From NCBI RefSeq assembly GCF_015240255.1, contig NZ_CP061205.1, positions 1,633,501 through 1,697,500 on the forward strand: a stretch of 64,000 nt of DNA, read 5' to 3'. Position numbers and translations under genes: made by a program. The DNA is from Kordiimonas pumila. Lineage in GTDB: Bacteria; Pseudomonadota; Alphaproteobacteria; Sphingomonadales; Kordiimonadaceae. Positions 35,021 through 43,619 of the stretch are shown here, piece after piece. Numbering within the stretch: the stretch's first letter is position 1; every line of letters begins with the position of its first letter. Under the pieces are notes generated by a model that searched no databases, was not told the origin of the DNA, and saw only the letters and a program-made list of their open reading frames with translations.

Positions 35021-36481
35021 GTGTCTAACCGATTTATAGTTGAAGGTGTTTCTATTTCACCTGATCATTTAATAGGCGGTAAACGTGTTCCGTCGAAAGA
35101 AACATTTGCTGTGCACTCGCCGCTTAACTGGTCTGTTGAGCTTGGCCGCATTGCGCGCGGTGATGGCGAAACAGCACAGCAGGCTGTTGCTGCCGCTGAA
35201 CAGGCTTTTCCAGCGTGGGCTGCCCTCAGCTCCGCAGAGCGCGCAACATATCTGCACCGCCTTGCAGACCTAATAGAAGAGCGTAAAGAAGACCTAGCTA
35301 TCGTTGAGTGCATGGATATGGCCATGCTGCACGAAAGCCTGCGTCTGCGACTTATCCCGCGCGGTGCGCTTAACTTTCGCAACTATGCTGATTTAGCGGT
35401 CGATTATAAAGAGCGGGTTTGGTCTTCCAAAGGAACGGCTAACCGTGTTGTTCGTATGCCTGCTGGTCCAACGGTGATTATTACACCGTGGAATGCACCG
35501 TTTATGTTGTCTACCTGGAAATGCGCACCGGCGCTTGCTGCAGGAAACACCGTGATATTAAAGCCTGCGGAATGGTCTCCGCTTTCTGCGGCACTTCTGG
35601 GCGACCTGATTGTGGAAGCTGGTTTCCCGGCTGGTGTGTTTAATATTGTTCAGGGTATTGGCGAGGAAGTGGGCGCAGGCCTTGTATCTGATCCGCGTGT
35701 GCGGCGTATTTCCTTTACAGGTTCACCCGAAACGGCAGTTCATATTGGAGTGGCTGCGGCTAAAAATATAGTACCTTTTACTGCGGAACTGGGCGGTAAA
35801 GGCCCTTTGATTGTGTTTGAGGATGCAGACATTGATGCGGCGGCGAAAAAGGCGGCTGGCCAGTTTGACGATTCTGGGCAGGTTTGTTTGGCGGGCACAC
35901 GCATTTTGGTGCAGGCATCAATTAGGGATAAGTTTTTAGAACTGTTCCATCACTATGCCGACCAGCATGTGATGGGAGACAGCCGCGATGAAAGCACGAC
36001 AATCTCGCCGATGATTCACCCCGTGCACATGGCGCGGGTGGCAGGCTTTGTTGAGCGGGCCCGTAAAAATGGTGACACAATTGTACGCGGCGGCAAGGTC
36101 TTTAAAGAAGGAGGGCTTTGGTATGAGCCCACACTGATCGAGCCAAAGAGCAACGCTTCAGAAGTTGTGCAAAGTGAAATTTTTGGCCCGGTTCTAACTT
36201 TTCAAACATTTGTGGATGAAGCAGACGCCGTAAGGCTTGCGAATAGTACAAAATATGGGCTTTCTGGCATTGTTTATACATCGAGTGCCGAACGCGCTGA
36301 GCGTATGGGCCTTGCCATAAGGGCAGGTACTGTGTGGGTAAACTGTTTCCTTGTGCGGGATTTAACAGCCCCGTTTGGCGGTGTTGGCACCAGCGGGATT
36401 GGCCGTGAAGGTGGCGACTATGCCCTTGATTTTCATTCGGAACTTAAAACGATCCAGATTTTAGACGGGTCTGTTGCTTAA
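35021..36481 (+). CDS. hpaE: Aldehyde dehydrogenase, 5-carboxymethyl-2-hydroxymuconate semialdehyde dehydrogenase-like
   Basis: I start at the GTG at 35021, which has AGGAGAG upstream; the ATG at 34991 has no such site. The 486-residue NAD(P)-dependent enzyme has ITPWNAPFM, the FTGSPETAVHIG cofactor region, catalytic Glu in TAELGGKGPLIVFEDADID and catalytic Cys in DDSGQVCLAGTRI. The C-terminal signature VRDLTAPFGGVGTSGIGREGG is like that of HpaE, which oxidises the semialdehyde made by HpaD. Oxidation of another amine-derived aldehyde is possible. It ends the P450-ligase-dehydrogenase operon, followed by a terminator. Confidence 0.82.
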   Translation: MSNRFIVEGVSISPDHLIGGKRVPSKETFAVHSPLNWSVELGRIARGDGETAQQAVAAAEQAFPAWAALSSAERATYLHRLADLIEERKEDLAIVECMDMAMLHESLRLRLIPRGALNFRNYADLAVDYKERVWSSKGTANRVVRMPAGPTVIITPWNAPFMLSTWKCAPALAAGNTVILKPAEWSPLSAALLGDLIVEAGFPAGVFNIVQGIGEEVGAGLVSDPRVRRISFTGSPETAVHIGVAAAKNIVPFTAELGGKGPLIVFEDADIDAAAKKAAGQFDDSGQVCLAGTRILVQASIRDKFLELFHHYADQHVMGDSRDESTTISPMIHPVHMARVAGFVERARKNGDTIVRGGKVFKEGGLWYEPTLIEPKSNASEVVQSEIFGPVLTFQTFVDEADAVRLANSTKYGLSGIVYTSSAERAERMGLAIRAGTVWVNCFLVRDLTAPFGGVGTSGIGREGGDYALDFHSELKTIQILDGSVA

Positions 36482-36510
36482 CTATTTATCTAGTCGGGTT
36501 TCCCAAAACT

Positions 36511-36545
36511 AGGGCGCTGTCATAACTGGCAGCGCCCTCTTTGTC
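36511..36545 (+). terminator. Intrinsic terminator of the P450 operon
   Basis: AGGGCGCTG (36511-36519) pairs with CAGCGCCCT (36530-36538) across a ten-base loop, followed by CTTTGT. The T tract is short but the nine-pair GC-rich stem is strong. Confidence 0.75.
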
Positions 36546-36553
36546 AGCAAAGA

Positions 36554-36579
36554 AAAAGGCCGGGGTTTCCCGGCCTTTT
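36554..36579 (-). terminator. Terminator of the leftward acetoacetate decarboxylase-family gene
   Basis: AAAAGGCCGGG (36554-36564) and CCCGGCCTTTT (36569-36579) form an eleven-pair stem with a four-base loop right after the stop of the leftward gene. Flanking A and T runs make it functional in both directions. Confidence 0.88.
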
Positions 36580-36583
36580 ATAA

Positions 36584-37375
36584 TTACAGGTTGTTGCGCG
36601 CCAGTGTTGTGCCGGCTTTCCAACTGGTACAAACTTCGTGCCAGTAACCTCCGATTATTTCTTTTGGTTTTAGGCGGGTTAGTTCCTCAACGGGAGAATC
36701 AAAAAGGCTAAAATCAATATTACCTTTAAAGCAGCGGCCCATTTGGCCATCAAAACCTGACATGGTAACAACTTCATTGAGGCTGTCGGTGCCGTTGCCT
36801 TCAATTGCAGGCATCCAGCGATTATGAAGCATGGGGTGCCCGTTTACAAAGCCAGGCTTTTCAGCCTCAGCGGTTATTTCAAAGCGGCCCTCTGCGAGGC
36901 GGCGGTCATATGCCGCAAGCGTGCAGCCAAATTTACCACCTTTTTCAAGGCGCGGTGTAGCTTTACCTAGCGCAAAAACGCGGGTTTGGTGGATGGATCC
37001 CAGTTTTTTTGGGTAGCCTTGGTGTTGGCCGCGCAGAATAGCATAGTCTTTATCAACCCAAATATAAGCGCAGCGCGAGTAGGTTTTACCCTGATATTTA
37101 CACCGGATAACCACGAACGCTTCCTTATACTGGCAGCGAATGGGGTCGAGCAGTTCTTCAAAACTATCAGAGCAGCTTTGCCAGTCAGCCCAGATAAAGG
37201 CGATGGCACCGGGGTCTTCGTCCGCAAGTTCCATGCCTTCAGGGAGTAAGGCTGCCACTTCGGCTGGGTCCACGCGGTATTCAAACGTAATCAATTCGCC
37301 AGAATAGTGCCACGGTGTTGGTGGCAGGATTGACGATTTACCAGTGTCCGTGCGCGGGTACATAAAACCTTTCAT
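36584..37375 (-). CDS. Acetoacetate decarboxylase family protein
   Basis: The 263-residue protein has the acetoacetate decarboxylase (ADC) fold signature: LLPEGMELADEDPGAIAFIW near residue 43, EAFVVIRCKYQG, and the Schiff-base motif HQGYPKKLGS with Lys123/Lys124. The essential Lys pair is present, so a Schiff-base decarboxylase, hydratase or aldolase chemistry is possible; many ADC-like proteins in catabolic clusters do not act on acetoacetate. AAAGGATGA precedes the ATG. The gene is divergent from the FAH-family gene and may work on a product of the same pathway. Confidence 0.85.
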   Translation of the reverse strand: MKGFMYPRTDTGKSSILPPTPWHYSGELITFEYRVDPAEVAALLPEGMELADEDPGAIAFIWADWQSCSDSFEELLDPIRCQYKEAFVVIRCKYQGKTYSRCAYIWVDKDYAILRGQHQGYPKKLGSIHQTRVFALGKATPRLEKGGKFGCTLAAYDRRLAEGRFEITAEAEKPGFVNGHPMLHNRWMPAIEGNGTDSLNEVVTMSGFDGQMGRCFKGNIDFSLFDSPVEELTRLKPKEIIGGYWHEVCTSWKAGTTLARNNL

Positions 37376-37474
37376 TTGGTCATCCTTTAAACGTGCATTG
37401 AAATTAGTATAACTGCCTTCAAACTATGCTTTCTGGTACATTGAACCAATGACTGAACGACAGGAGGTGGTATA

Positions 37475-37543
37475 ATGCCCCGTATTTGTCCGCATTTGCT
37501 AAGCACTATACCCGAAGAATACGCATATTTTTTACCAGCTTAA
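37475..37543 (+). CDS. Possible 22-codon leader peptide upstream of the hpaG-like gene
   Basis: A short frame, MPRICPHLLSTIPEEYAYFL followed by PA and a stop, begins at an ATG with AGGAGG seven bases upstream and ends 20 bases before the hpaG-like start. It is shorter than most annotated genes and resembles no family I know. Competing reading: the TATAAT at 37471-37476 that includes the ATG could instead be the -10 element of the hpaG promoter, with ATGACT at 37449-37454 as a poor -35 at 16-base spacing. Both cannot hold for one transcript. Confidence 0.35.
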   Translation: MPRICPHLLSTIPEEYAYFLPA

Positions 37544-37563
37544 AAATATAGAGGTTTAAGGTT

Positions 37564-38445
37564 ATGGCAGAATATCGACGCATCCTTCTTGATGGTTACC
37601 CAACAATGGTTCGCCGCGAAGGAAATGAACTGGTGTCTCGTGACGGGCGCACGCTTGCAATATCAGATGCAGTGCACTTGCCGCCGTGCAAACCCAGCAA
37701 AATTATCTGTGTGCATCTGAACTATCAGAGCCGGGTTGATGAGTTTATTACCAAGTTGCCTGCAGCCCCTACCTATTTCCATAAGCCAATTACGGCCCTT
37801 AATAGCCATGACGGTGATATTGTACGGCCAGAGCGGTGCAAATGGCTGAACTACGAAGGTGAAATTGCGATCATTATTGGCAGGCATTGCAGGAACGTTA
37901 GCCCAGAAGAAGCTGGCCATTATATTGCGGGTTATGCACCGGCAAATGATTACGGCCTTCACGATTTTAGAGATACAGATGCGGGTTCAATGCTGCGGGT
38001 GAAGGGCTCAGATACCTTGTGCCCAATCGGCCCTGGCATAGTTGATGACTGGGATTTCAGAGGCAAACAAATCCGTACAATTGTCAACGGTGAAATCAAG
38101 CAGAATTCGACAACAGATGAAATGGAATGGGATATGCACTATCTTGTTGCTGATATTGCTCGTACAATAACACTTGAACCGGGCGATGTTTTGTTGTCTG
38201 GTACGCCCGCAAACAGCCGCCCGGTACAGCCGGGTGATGTGGTTGAAGTTGAAGTCGAGGGCCTTGGCACACTGCGCAACAGGATTGTGCATGGTCCAAC
38301 GCCCATTCGCGGTGATGTTGGTGCCCAGCCAACAGAATCGGAAGAGGTGATCTCAACTGCAATGGGCGGCGACTGGGAACATCGTGGTAAACGCGCTGCT
38401 GGTGGCCAAGGAGCACAGTTTTATGAAACTGCGCTGAAGGACTAG
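37564..38445 (+). CDS. hpaG: Fumarylacetoacetate hydrolase family protein, HpaG-like
   Basis: The 293-residue FAH-fold enzyme has the metal-binding motif YEGEIAIIIGRHCRN, the GYAPANDYGLHDFR segment, KGSDTLCPIGPGIV and DVLLSGTPANSRPVQPGD. This group includes HpaG (decarboxylase/isomerase of the homoprotocatechuate pathway), catechol meta-pathway decarboxylases and hydratases. With the HpaD-, HpaE- and HpaF-like genes present, the HpaG role is favoured. HpaG of E. coli is a two-domain fusion of about 430 residues, whereas this is a single-domain version with about 70 extra residues. AGAGG and AAGG lie upstream; it is co-transcribed with the next gene. Confidence 0.8.
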   Translation: MAEYRRILLDGYPTMVRREGNELVSRDGRTLAISDAVHLPPCKPSKIICVHLNYQSRVDEFITKLPAAPTYFHKPITALNSHDGDIVRPERCKWLNYEGEIAIIIGRHCRNVSPEEAGHYIAGYAPANDYGLHDFRDTDAGSMLRVKGSDTLCPIGPGIVDDWDFRGKQIRTIVNGEIKQNSTTDEMEWDMHYLVADIARTITLEPGDVLLSGTPANSRPVQPGDVVEVEVEGLGTLRNRIVHGPTPIRGDVGAQPTESEEVISTAMGGDWEHRGKRAAGGQGAQFYETALKD

Positions 38446-38472
38446 CAGTTAAAAACAGGAATAGGTGATGTA

Positions 38473-39894
38473 GTGGATTGTAAACAGTTTTATATTGATG
38501 GTGCGTGGGTAGACCCTATAGAGGCAACAACGGTTGATGTGATTAACCCGGCAACAGAAAAGCCGGCTGGAACTGTAGCACTTGGCTCTGCCGCTGATGC
38601 AGAAAAAGCCATACTTGCTGCCAAACGCGCTTTTAAAACGTTCAGTAAAACAACTGTCGCCGAGCGGCTTGAATACCTGAAAGCCATCAATGCAGAACTG
38701 ATACGGCGCAATGACGAAATCGCCGATGCTATCTCTCTTGAAATGGGCGCACCGAGGGGCTTGTCACGCAATGCACAAGCTCCCTCTGGCCCGCAGCATT
38801 TTGGTGCGGTTATTGATGTGCTGGAGAAGTTTGAATTTGAAGAAACCATGGGCACGACAAAAGTGCTCAAGGAACCAATTGGTGTGTGTGCGCTTATTAC
38901 GCCGTGGAACTGGCCCATGAACCAGATAGCAACCAAGGTTGCTCCTGCAATTGCAGCTGGGTGCACCATGGTTTTAAAACCAAGCGAGATCACACCGTTT
39001 GATGCGGCTATTTTGGCCGAAATTTGCCACAGTGTTGGTTTGCCTGCCGGTGTGTTTAACCTTGTGCACGGTGCGGGCGATACGGTTGGTAATATGCTGA
39101 CATCGCACCCTGATGTTGCCATGGTTTCCTTCACCGGCTCAACACGGGCTGGTGTTATGATCTCTAAAAACGCGGCACCAACGGTGAAGCGCGTTGCGCT
39201 TGAGCTGGGCGGCAAGTCAGCCAATATTATTCTGGAAGGTGTTGACCTTGAGAAGGCGATAGCTGTTAGTGTGAAATCAGTTATGTCGAACTCTGGTCAA
39301 AGCTGTAATGCACCAACGCGTCTAATGGTGCCAGCAGCACTGTATGATGATGTGAGGGCAATTGCAGAGAAGGCAGCAAAATCTGTTAAGGTGGGCGCCC
39401 CTGAAAGTGATGCTCATATTGGTCCTGTTGCCAGTAAAATGCAGTTTGATAAGATACGGGGTTATATCAAAACCGGTATTGATGAGGGTGCAGATCTGAT
39501 CGCGGGTGGTACAGATATGCCAGAAGGTCTCGATACAGGCTATTTTATCCGCCCAACGGTGTTTGGCAAGGTGTCACCTGACATGACAATTGCACGGGAA
39601 GAGATATTTGGCCCGGTTCTATCTATAATGACCTATGAAACGGTAGAAGAAGCGATCGACATGGCGAATGACAGCGAATATGGCCTTTCTGGTTATGTTT
39701 GGGGCGTTGATAAAGCGGCGGCTTATGCGGTGGCGGCAGAGCTACGCACGGGCATGGTGCATATTAACGGCGCTTCTCTCGATAGCGCGGCACCATTTGG
39801 TGGTTATAAAGCTTCAGGTAATGGCCGTGAATGGGGCATTTACGGGCTTGAAGAATTCCTTGAAACCAAATCGGTTTATGGTGGCGCTGCTTAA
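38473..39894 (+). CDS. NAD(P)-dependent aldehyde dehydrogenase
   Basis: The 473-residue protein starts at a GTG after AGGAATAGGTGA. It contains ITPWNWPMNQIATK, SFTGSTRAGVMISKNA (cofactor turn), catalytic Glu in ALELGGKSANIILEGVD, catalytic Cys in SNSGQSCNAPTRLMV and the C-terminal HINGASLDSAAPFGGYKASG. It belongs to a different subgroup from the HpaE-like enzyme at 35021, near those acting on aliphatic or aryl aldehydes. It could oxidise the aldehyde from an amine or its gamma-glutamyl derivative, or succinate semialdehyde from GabT. It is the last gene of this operon. Confidence 0.87.
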   Translation: MDCKQFYIDGAWVDPIEATTVDVINPATEKPAGTVALGSAADAEKAILAAKRAFKTFSKTTVAERLEYLKAINAELIRRNDEIADAISLEMGAPRGLSRNAQAPSGPQHFGAVIDVLEKFEFEETMGTTKVLKEPIGVCALITPWNWPMNQIATKVAPAIAAGCTMVLKPSEITPFDAAILAEICHSVGLPAGVFNLVHGAGDTVGNMLTSHPDVAMVSFTGSTRAGVMISKNAAPTVKRVALELGGKSANIILEGVDLEKAIAVSVKSVMSNSGQSCNAPTRLMVPAALYDDVRAIAEKAAKSVKVGAPESDAHIGPVASKMQFDKIRGYIKTGIDEGADLIAGGTDMPEGLDTGYFIRPTVFGKVSPDMTIAREEIFGPVLSIMTYETVEEAIDMANDSEYGLSGYVWGVDKAAAYAVAAELRTGMVHINGASLDSAAPFGGYKASGNGREWGIYGLEEFLETKSVYGGAA

Positions 39895-39916
39895 GTAATT
39901 CGCTAAATTAAAGCAT

Positions 39917-39957
39917 AAAACGGTGCGAGCACACTTTGTGTTCGCCCCGTTTTTTTT
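39917..39957 (+). terminator. Intrinsic terminator after aldehyde dehydrogenase gene
   Basis: AAAACGG-TGCGA...ACAC and GTGT-TCGCCCCGTTTT pair with minor bulges around a TTT loop, followed by a run of eight or more T up to 39957. It separates the catabolic block from the signalling operon. Confidence 0.85.
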
Positions 39958-40227
39958 GCATGTATAGGCCCCATTTCTATGATTATTTTGCGCTATGTTA
40001 TAAAACAGCTCCTTGCTGAGTGACTTATTTAGTAAAGGAATTATTAACGTGTTGTTGCTAGCGTTGATGCTGAGACATTTGTAAGAACACACGGTTTTTT
40101 TGCTTAATTGTCGGCTTGGGGGTCGATTCAAAATTCTCTGAAAACATCACGGATGTTTTACAAACCGTTTGTGTGCCGAGTTTGTCTCAACGGAAGGGTT
40201 GTGTACACTTTAAAGAGAAGAATTTTT
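39958..40227 (+). promoter_or_regulatory. Upstream region of the signalling operon with a possible promoter
   Basis: This 270-base gap contains no gene. An upstream extension of the kinase frame to a TTG at 40108 has no ribosome binding site. A weak sigma70-like pair, TTGTCT (40182-40187) and TACACT (40204-40209) with 16-base spacing, lies just before the kinase ATG at 40228. Promoter assignment is tentative. Confidence 0.35.
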
Positions 40228-43221
40228 ATGCTGTCGCAAGTAGATGTGGGTCCAGAGTCTGGGGTTTCTAGTTTGATTGATGCCCAAGGGAAGCGTTGGC
40301 GTTTATTTCTATTTTTATATTTTGTCAGTGTGATTGTGGGTGTTGGGCTTCTTGTTACTTTCGTAAACTATCAGGAAGCGAGCAAACATGAGCGCATTCA
40401 ACTTTCTCTTGCTGCTTTAAGTGATGTACAGACTAGTCACCTAAATACATCTTTGAGTTCAATGGGGGACGATCTTTTATTTTTATCTGGGTTACCTTCA
40501 GTTTTACAGTTTGCCGAGACAGGTGTAGAGGCAGATAAAAATACACTTGAAGAGATTTTTAGAAACGCCATTTCGAAGAAAAAATATATTGCCCAAATCC
40601 GTATTCTGGACGCAGAAGGCGCGGAAATAGTTCGTCTTGACAGTATGGATGGGGCGCCGAAAATTTATGACGATGAAGACTTGCAAAATAAAAGCCAGAG
40701 ATATTATTTTTCTGAAGTCATCACATTGCCACGAGGTGGCCTGTATATTTCGCCTCTTGATTTGAATGTGGAGCACGGCCAAATTCAAGAGCCATGGAAC
40801 CCCATGCTGAGACTTGCTACACCGCTTTATACCAAGACAGGTACGCTCTCAGGTGTTCTTGTGCTTAATGTGCTTGGTAAAGGGTTGTTAAAAGAGTTTT
40901 CATATAATCCAGAGCGGTTACAAAAGTCGATGTTGCTAAACGAGTCTGGTTATTGGCTGGCAGGCGAGGAAAACACCAAACTCTGGTCTTTCATGTTTGA
41001 TGGCCGAGAAAATTTTGCACGATATTACCCAGATGCATGGAAAAGCATATCAGCAAATGCGAGTGGGACATATGTGAGCGATAATTACATTATTGTGTTT
41101 CAGACCATTGAACCCCCCAAACTTTTAAACTCAGTGGCACCCATTCTTGAAGTTGCTGAAGGGGCAGGTGCTTGGAAGGTGGTGAATTTCTATAACCTTG
41201 AAGGCCGAAGCCTATGGGAGAGATGGGTTGGAAAAGTGGTTCTTGCCGCACTGCTTATTCTTTTAGCTGTAATTTGCTGGGTGTGGAGTGGCTATCTTCT
41301 TGAAAAACGCAAAGCAAAACGATCAAGCTTGGTGTTGCAAAAAATGGTGTCCAATGCAGACGCTATTATCTCTGTTAAGGATATAGATGGAGCTTACATT
41401 TTTGTGAACCAAAAATTTGAAGAACTGGCAGGCAAAGTAAGTTCGGATATTATAGGCAAAAAACCAGAAGACATTTTTGATATATCCTTTGCCCAAAGTG
41501 ATAGTGAAAACCATAGGTGTGTACTGCAGAAAAAGGCACCCATCAGAACCGAAGATACCTTAGTTACTGACTTTAAAAATCTATCCCTGCTTACTGTTCA
41601 TTTTCCGCTGGAAAGTGAAGACGGTCGTATTCGTTCTGTTACTAGTATTTCAACAGACATAACTGAACTGAAGCATACACAGGAACGATTAGCCGCTGAA
41701 AAAGACAAGGCTGAGCAAGCAAGCTACGCTAAATCAGCATTTTTAGCAAATATGTCGCACGAACTAAGAACGCCGTTAAATGCTATTATTGGCTATAGCG
41801 AAATGCTTCTTGAAGATTTGGAGGATGATCCAGCATCCAAGATGGCACCTGATATAAAGCGAATTTTTGGAGCCGGTAAACACCTCTTGGCGCTGGTGAA
41901 TGATATTTTGGATATTTCCAAAATTGAAGCCGGAAAGATGGAGCTATCTGTTGCTGAAGTGAATTTTGATTCATTGGTGGATGAGGTGGTGTTAACAGCG
42001 GAAGGTTTAGCCAAGAAAAACAATAACACATTAGTGGTCAAGTATGATGGGGACCAGATAGGGGCTGTAAAAACAGATTCGCTGAAGTTACGGCAGATAA
42101 TTTTAAATTTGCTGAGTAACGCCTCGAAATTTTGCACAGAAGGTACAATTTTGTTCACGGTAGGGCAAAGCCCCGGCAACCCTTCTAACTGGCTTAGGCT
42201 AAGTGTTAAAGACACAGGTATTGGCATTCCTCCTGATCAATTAGAGTGTTTATTTGATGAGTTTACACAGGCCGATTCCTCCCTAAGCCGCAAATATGGT
42301 GGTACAGGCCTTGGCCTTGCAATTAGCAAAAGGTTTGTTGAGATGATGGGAGGCACCATAGGGGTTGAAAGCACGGAGGGGGAAGGGTCAGTTTTTACAG
42401 TAAAGATCCCGCTTATGCTGAATACTGAGCCTGTTCAAATAATGGAAAATACTGTTCTTCTCCCTGCCTCAAAAGAGATGGAAAATAGAATACTTGTTAT
42501 AGATGATGATAGAGCATCTCAGGAGATTTTGACACGGTATCTTACACGAGAAGGCTATCAAGTGGCGACAGTATCAACGGGCGCAGAAGGTATTAAGCTT
42601 GCTGAAAAGCTAATGCCAGACGCTATTCTACTGGATGTTATTATGCCCGATATAACCGGCTGGGAAATTTTAAGCCTTTTAAAGAGTAACAATGACACCA
42701 AAGATATACCAACCTTCATGTGCACGATTGTTGATGATAGGAAAAAGGGTATAACACTTGGTGCCGTTGATTATTTAACAAAACCGATAAACCGGGATGC
42801 CCTTGTTATGGCACTGCGCAGGCATTTGAATATTGCAGAAGATCCTTATGTTCTTGTGGTGGAAGATGATGTTGACGCCCGTGACCTTGTTGTGCGCTAC
42901 ACACGGGAACTAGGCAGCGATTCAGTTGTGGCTGGCAACGGCGTTGAAGCTTTTGATCGCATTAGAGAGTTTGGAAAGCCAGACCTTATCCTCCTTGATC
43001 TTATGATGCCTGAAATGGATGGCTTTGAGTTCTTGAGAATCCTTAGAACGATGCCGTCTAATATTGATATACCTGTTATTGTTGTGACAGCAAAATCACT
43101 CACGGAACAAGAGCGTGCTTACCTATCTGAGCAGACAATTGCAATCGTGCAAAAAGGGGCGGAAAACCTACAGGTTGTTTTGCAAAATATGCATAAACAA
43201 CTGAGCCTTGCTTTACATTAG
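40228..43221 (+). CDS. Membrane hybrid sensor histidine kinase with two receiver domains
   Basis: From the ATG at 40228 (AAAGAGAAG upstream) the protein has 997 residues. TM1 is at about 25-46, an extracytoplasmic double-Cache-like sensor at 47-340, TM2 at 343-363, PAS at about 372-490, HisKA with phospho-acceptor His511 in ANMSHELRTPLNA, HATPase near 620-735 (KDTGIGIPPDQLE, GGTGLGLAI), receiver 1 near 753-868 (Asp803 in LLDVIMPD) and receiver 2 near 874-990 (Asp924 in LLDLMMPEMDG). All phosphorelay residues are present. It would sense a periplasmic ligand and pass phosphate to the next three gene products. No Hpt domain is fused. Confidence 0.92.
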   Translation: MLSQVDVGPESGVSSLIDAQGKRWRLFLFLYFVSVIVGVGLLVTFVNYQEASKHERIQLSLAALSDVQTSHLNTSLSSMGDDLLFLSGLPSVLQFAETGVEADKNTLEEIFRNAISKKKYIAQIRILDAEGAEIVRLDSMDGAPKIYDDEDLQNKSQRYYFSEVITLPRGGLYISPLDLNVEHGQIQEPWNPMLRLATPLYTKTGTLSGVLVLNVLGKGLLKEFSYNPERLQKSMLLNESGYWLAGEENTKLWSFMFDGRENFARYYPDAWKSISANASGTYVSDNYIIVFQTIEPPKLLNSVAPILEVAEGAGAWKVVNFYNLEGRSLWERWVGKVVLAALLILLAVICWVWSGYLLEKRKAKRSSLVLQKMVSNADAIISVKDIDGAYIFVNQKFEELAGKVSSDIIGKKPEDIFDISFAQSDSENHRCVLQKKAPIRTEDTLVTDFKNLSLLTVHFPLESEDGRIRSVTSISTDITELKHTQERLAAEKDKAEQASYAKSAFLANMSHELRTPLNAIIGYSEMLLEDLEDDPASKMAPDIKRIFGAGKHLLALVNDILDISKIEAGKMELSVAEVNFDSLVDEVVLTAEGLAKKNNNTLVVKYDGDQIGAVKTDSLKLRQIILNLLSNASKFCTEGTILFTVGQSPGNPSNWLRLSVKDTGIGIPPDQLECLFDEFTQADSSLSRKYGGTGLGLAISKRFVEMMGGTIGVESTEGEGSVFTVKIPLMLNTEPVQIMENTVLLPASKEMENRILVIDDDRASQEILTRYLTREGYQVATVSTGAEGIKLAEKLMPDAILLDVIMPDITGWEILSLLKSNNDTKDIPTFMCTIVDDRKKGITLGAVDYLTKPINRDALVMALRRHLNIAEDPYVLVVEDDVDARDLVVRYTRELGSDSVVAGNGVEAFDRIREFGKPDLILLDLMMPEMDGFEFLRILRTMPSNIDIPVIVVTAKSLTEQERAYLSEQTIAIVQKGAENLQVVLQNMHKQLSLALH

Positions 43222-43244
43222 GGTGGTGGATGGGAGCGCTAACA

Positions 43245-43610
43245 ATGCCGTCTATTCTACTTGTTGAAGATAATGAGCCCAACCGTGACATGCTAAAACG
43301 CAGACTAGAGCGTAAAGAATATCGCGTATGGGTGGCGGTTGATGGGCAGGAAGCCATTGATTTTGCATTAGAGAGGAGGCCAGACCTTATCCTTATGGAT
43401 ATTGGCTTACCCAAAGTTGATGGACTTGAGGCAACGAGGTATTTGAAGCGGCAGGCTCTAACCCAGCATATACCTATCATTGTATTAACGGCGAATGCAC
43501 TAACGGAAGACAGGGAAAAAGCTATCGCTGCAGGCTGTAATGGGTTTCAAACCAAACCGGTTGATTTTGCAAAACTGCTCATAAACATTGAGCAACACCT
43601 TACCAGGTAG
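43245..43610 (+). CDS. Single-domain response regulator (DivK-like)
   Basis: A stand-alone receiver of about 121 residues from the ATG at 43245 (GGGAGCG upstream); the in-frame ATG at 43230 is an alternative. Features are ILLVEDNEPNRD, phospho-acceptor Asp52 in LILMDIGLPKVDG, the Thr of IIVLTANAL and Lys of GFQTKPVD. With no output domain it would act by protein contact, like DivK or CheY. It lies between two hybrid kinases and so may link them in a relay. Confidence 0.88.
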   Translation: MPSILLVEDNEPNRDMLKRRLERKEYRVWVAVDGQEAIDFALERRPDLILMDIGLPKVDGLEATRYLKRQALTQHIPIIVLTANALTEDREKAIAAGCNGFQTKPVDFAKLLINIEQHLTR

Positions 43611-43619
43611 AGAATAAAA

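Noticed and set aside
38490-39224. 244-codon antisense frame within the second aldehyde dehydrogenase gene
   Set aside because: A shadow of a well supported dehydrogenase with all catalytic residues.
22463-39894. A plain Puu putrescine pathway (ligase, amidotransferase, aldehyde dehydrogenase, GabT)
   Set aside because: No gamma-glutamylputrescine oxidase (PuuB) was seen, the genes are scattered over separate operons, and P450 and ring-cleavage genes lie between them. It is kept only as an alternative.
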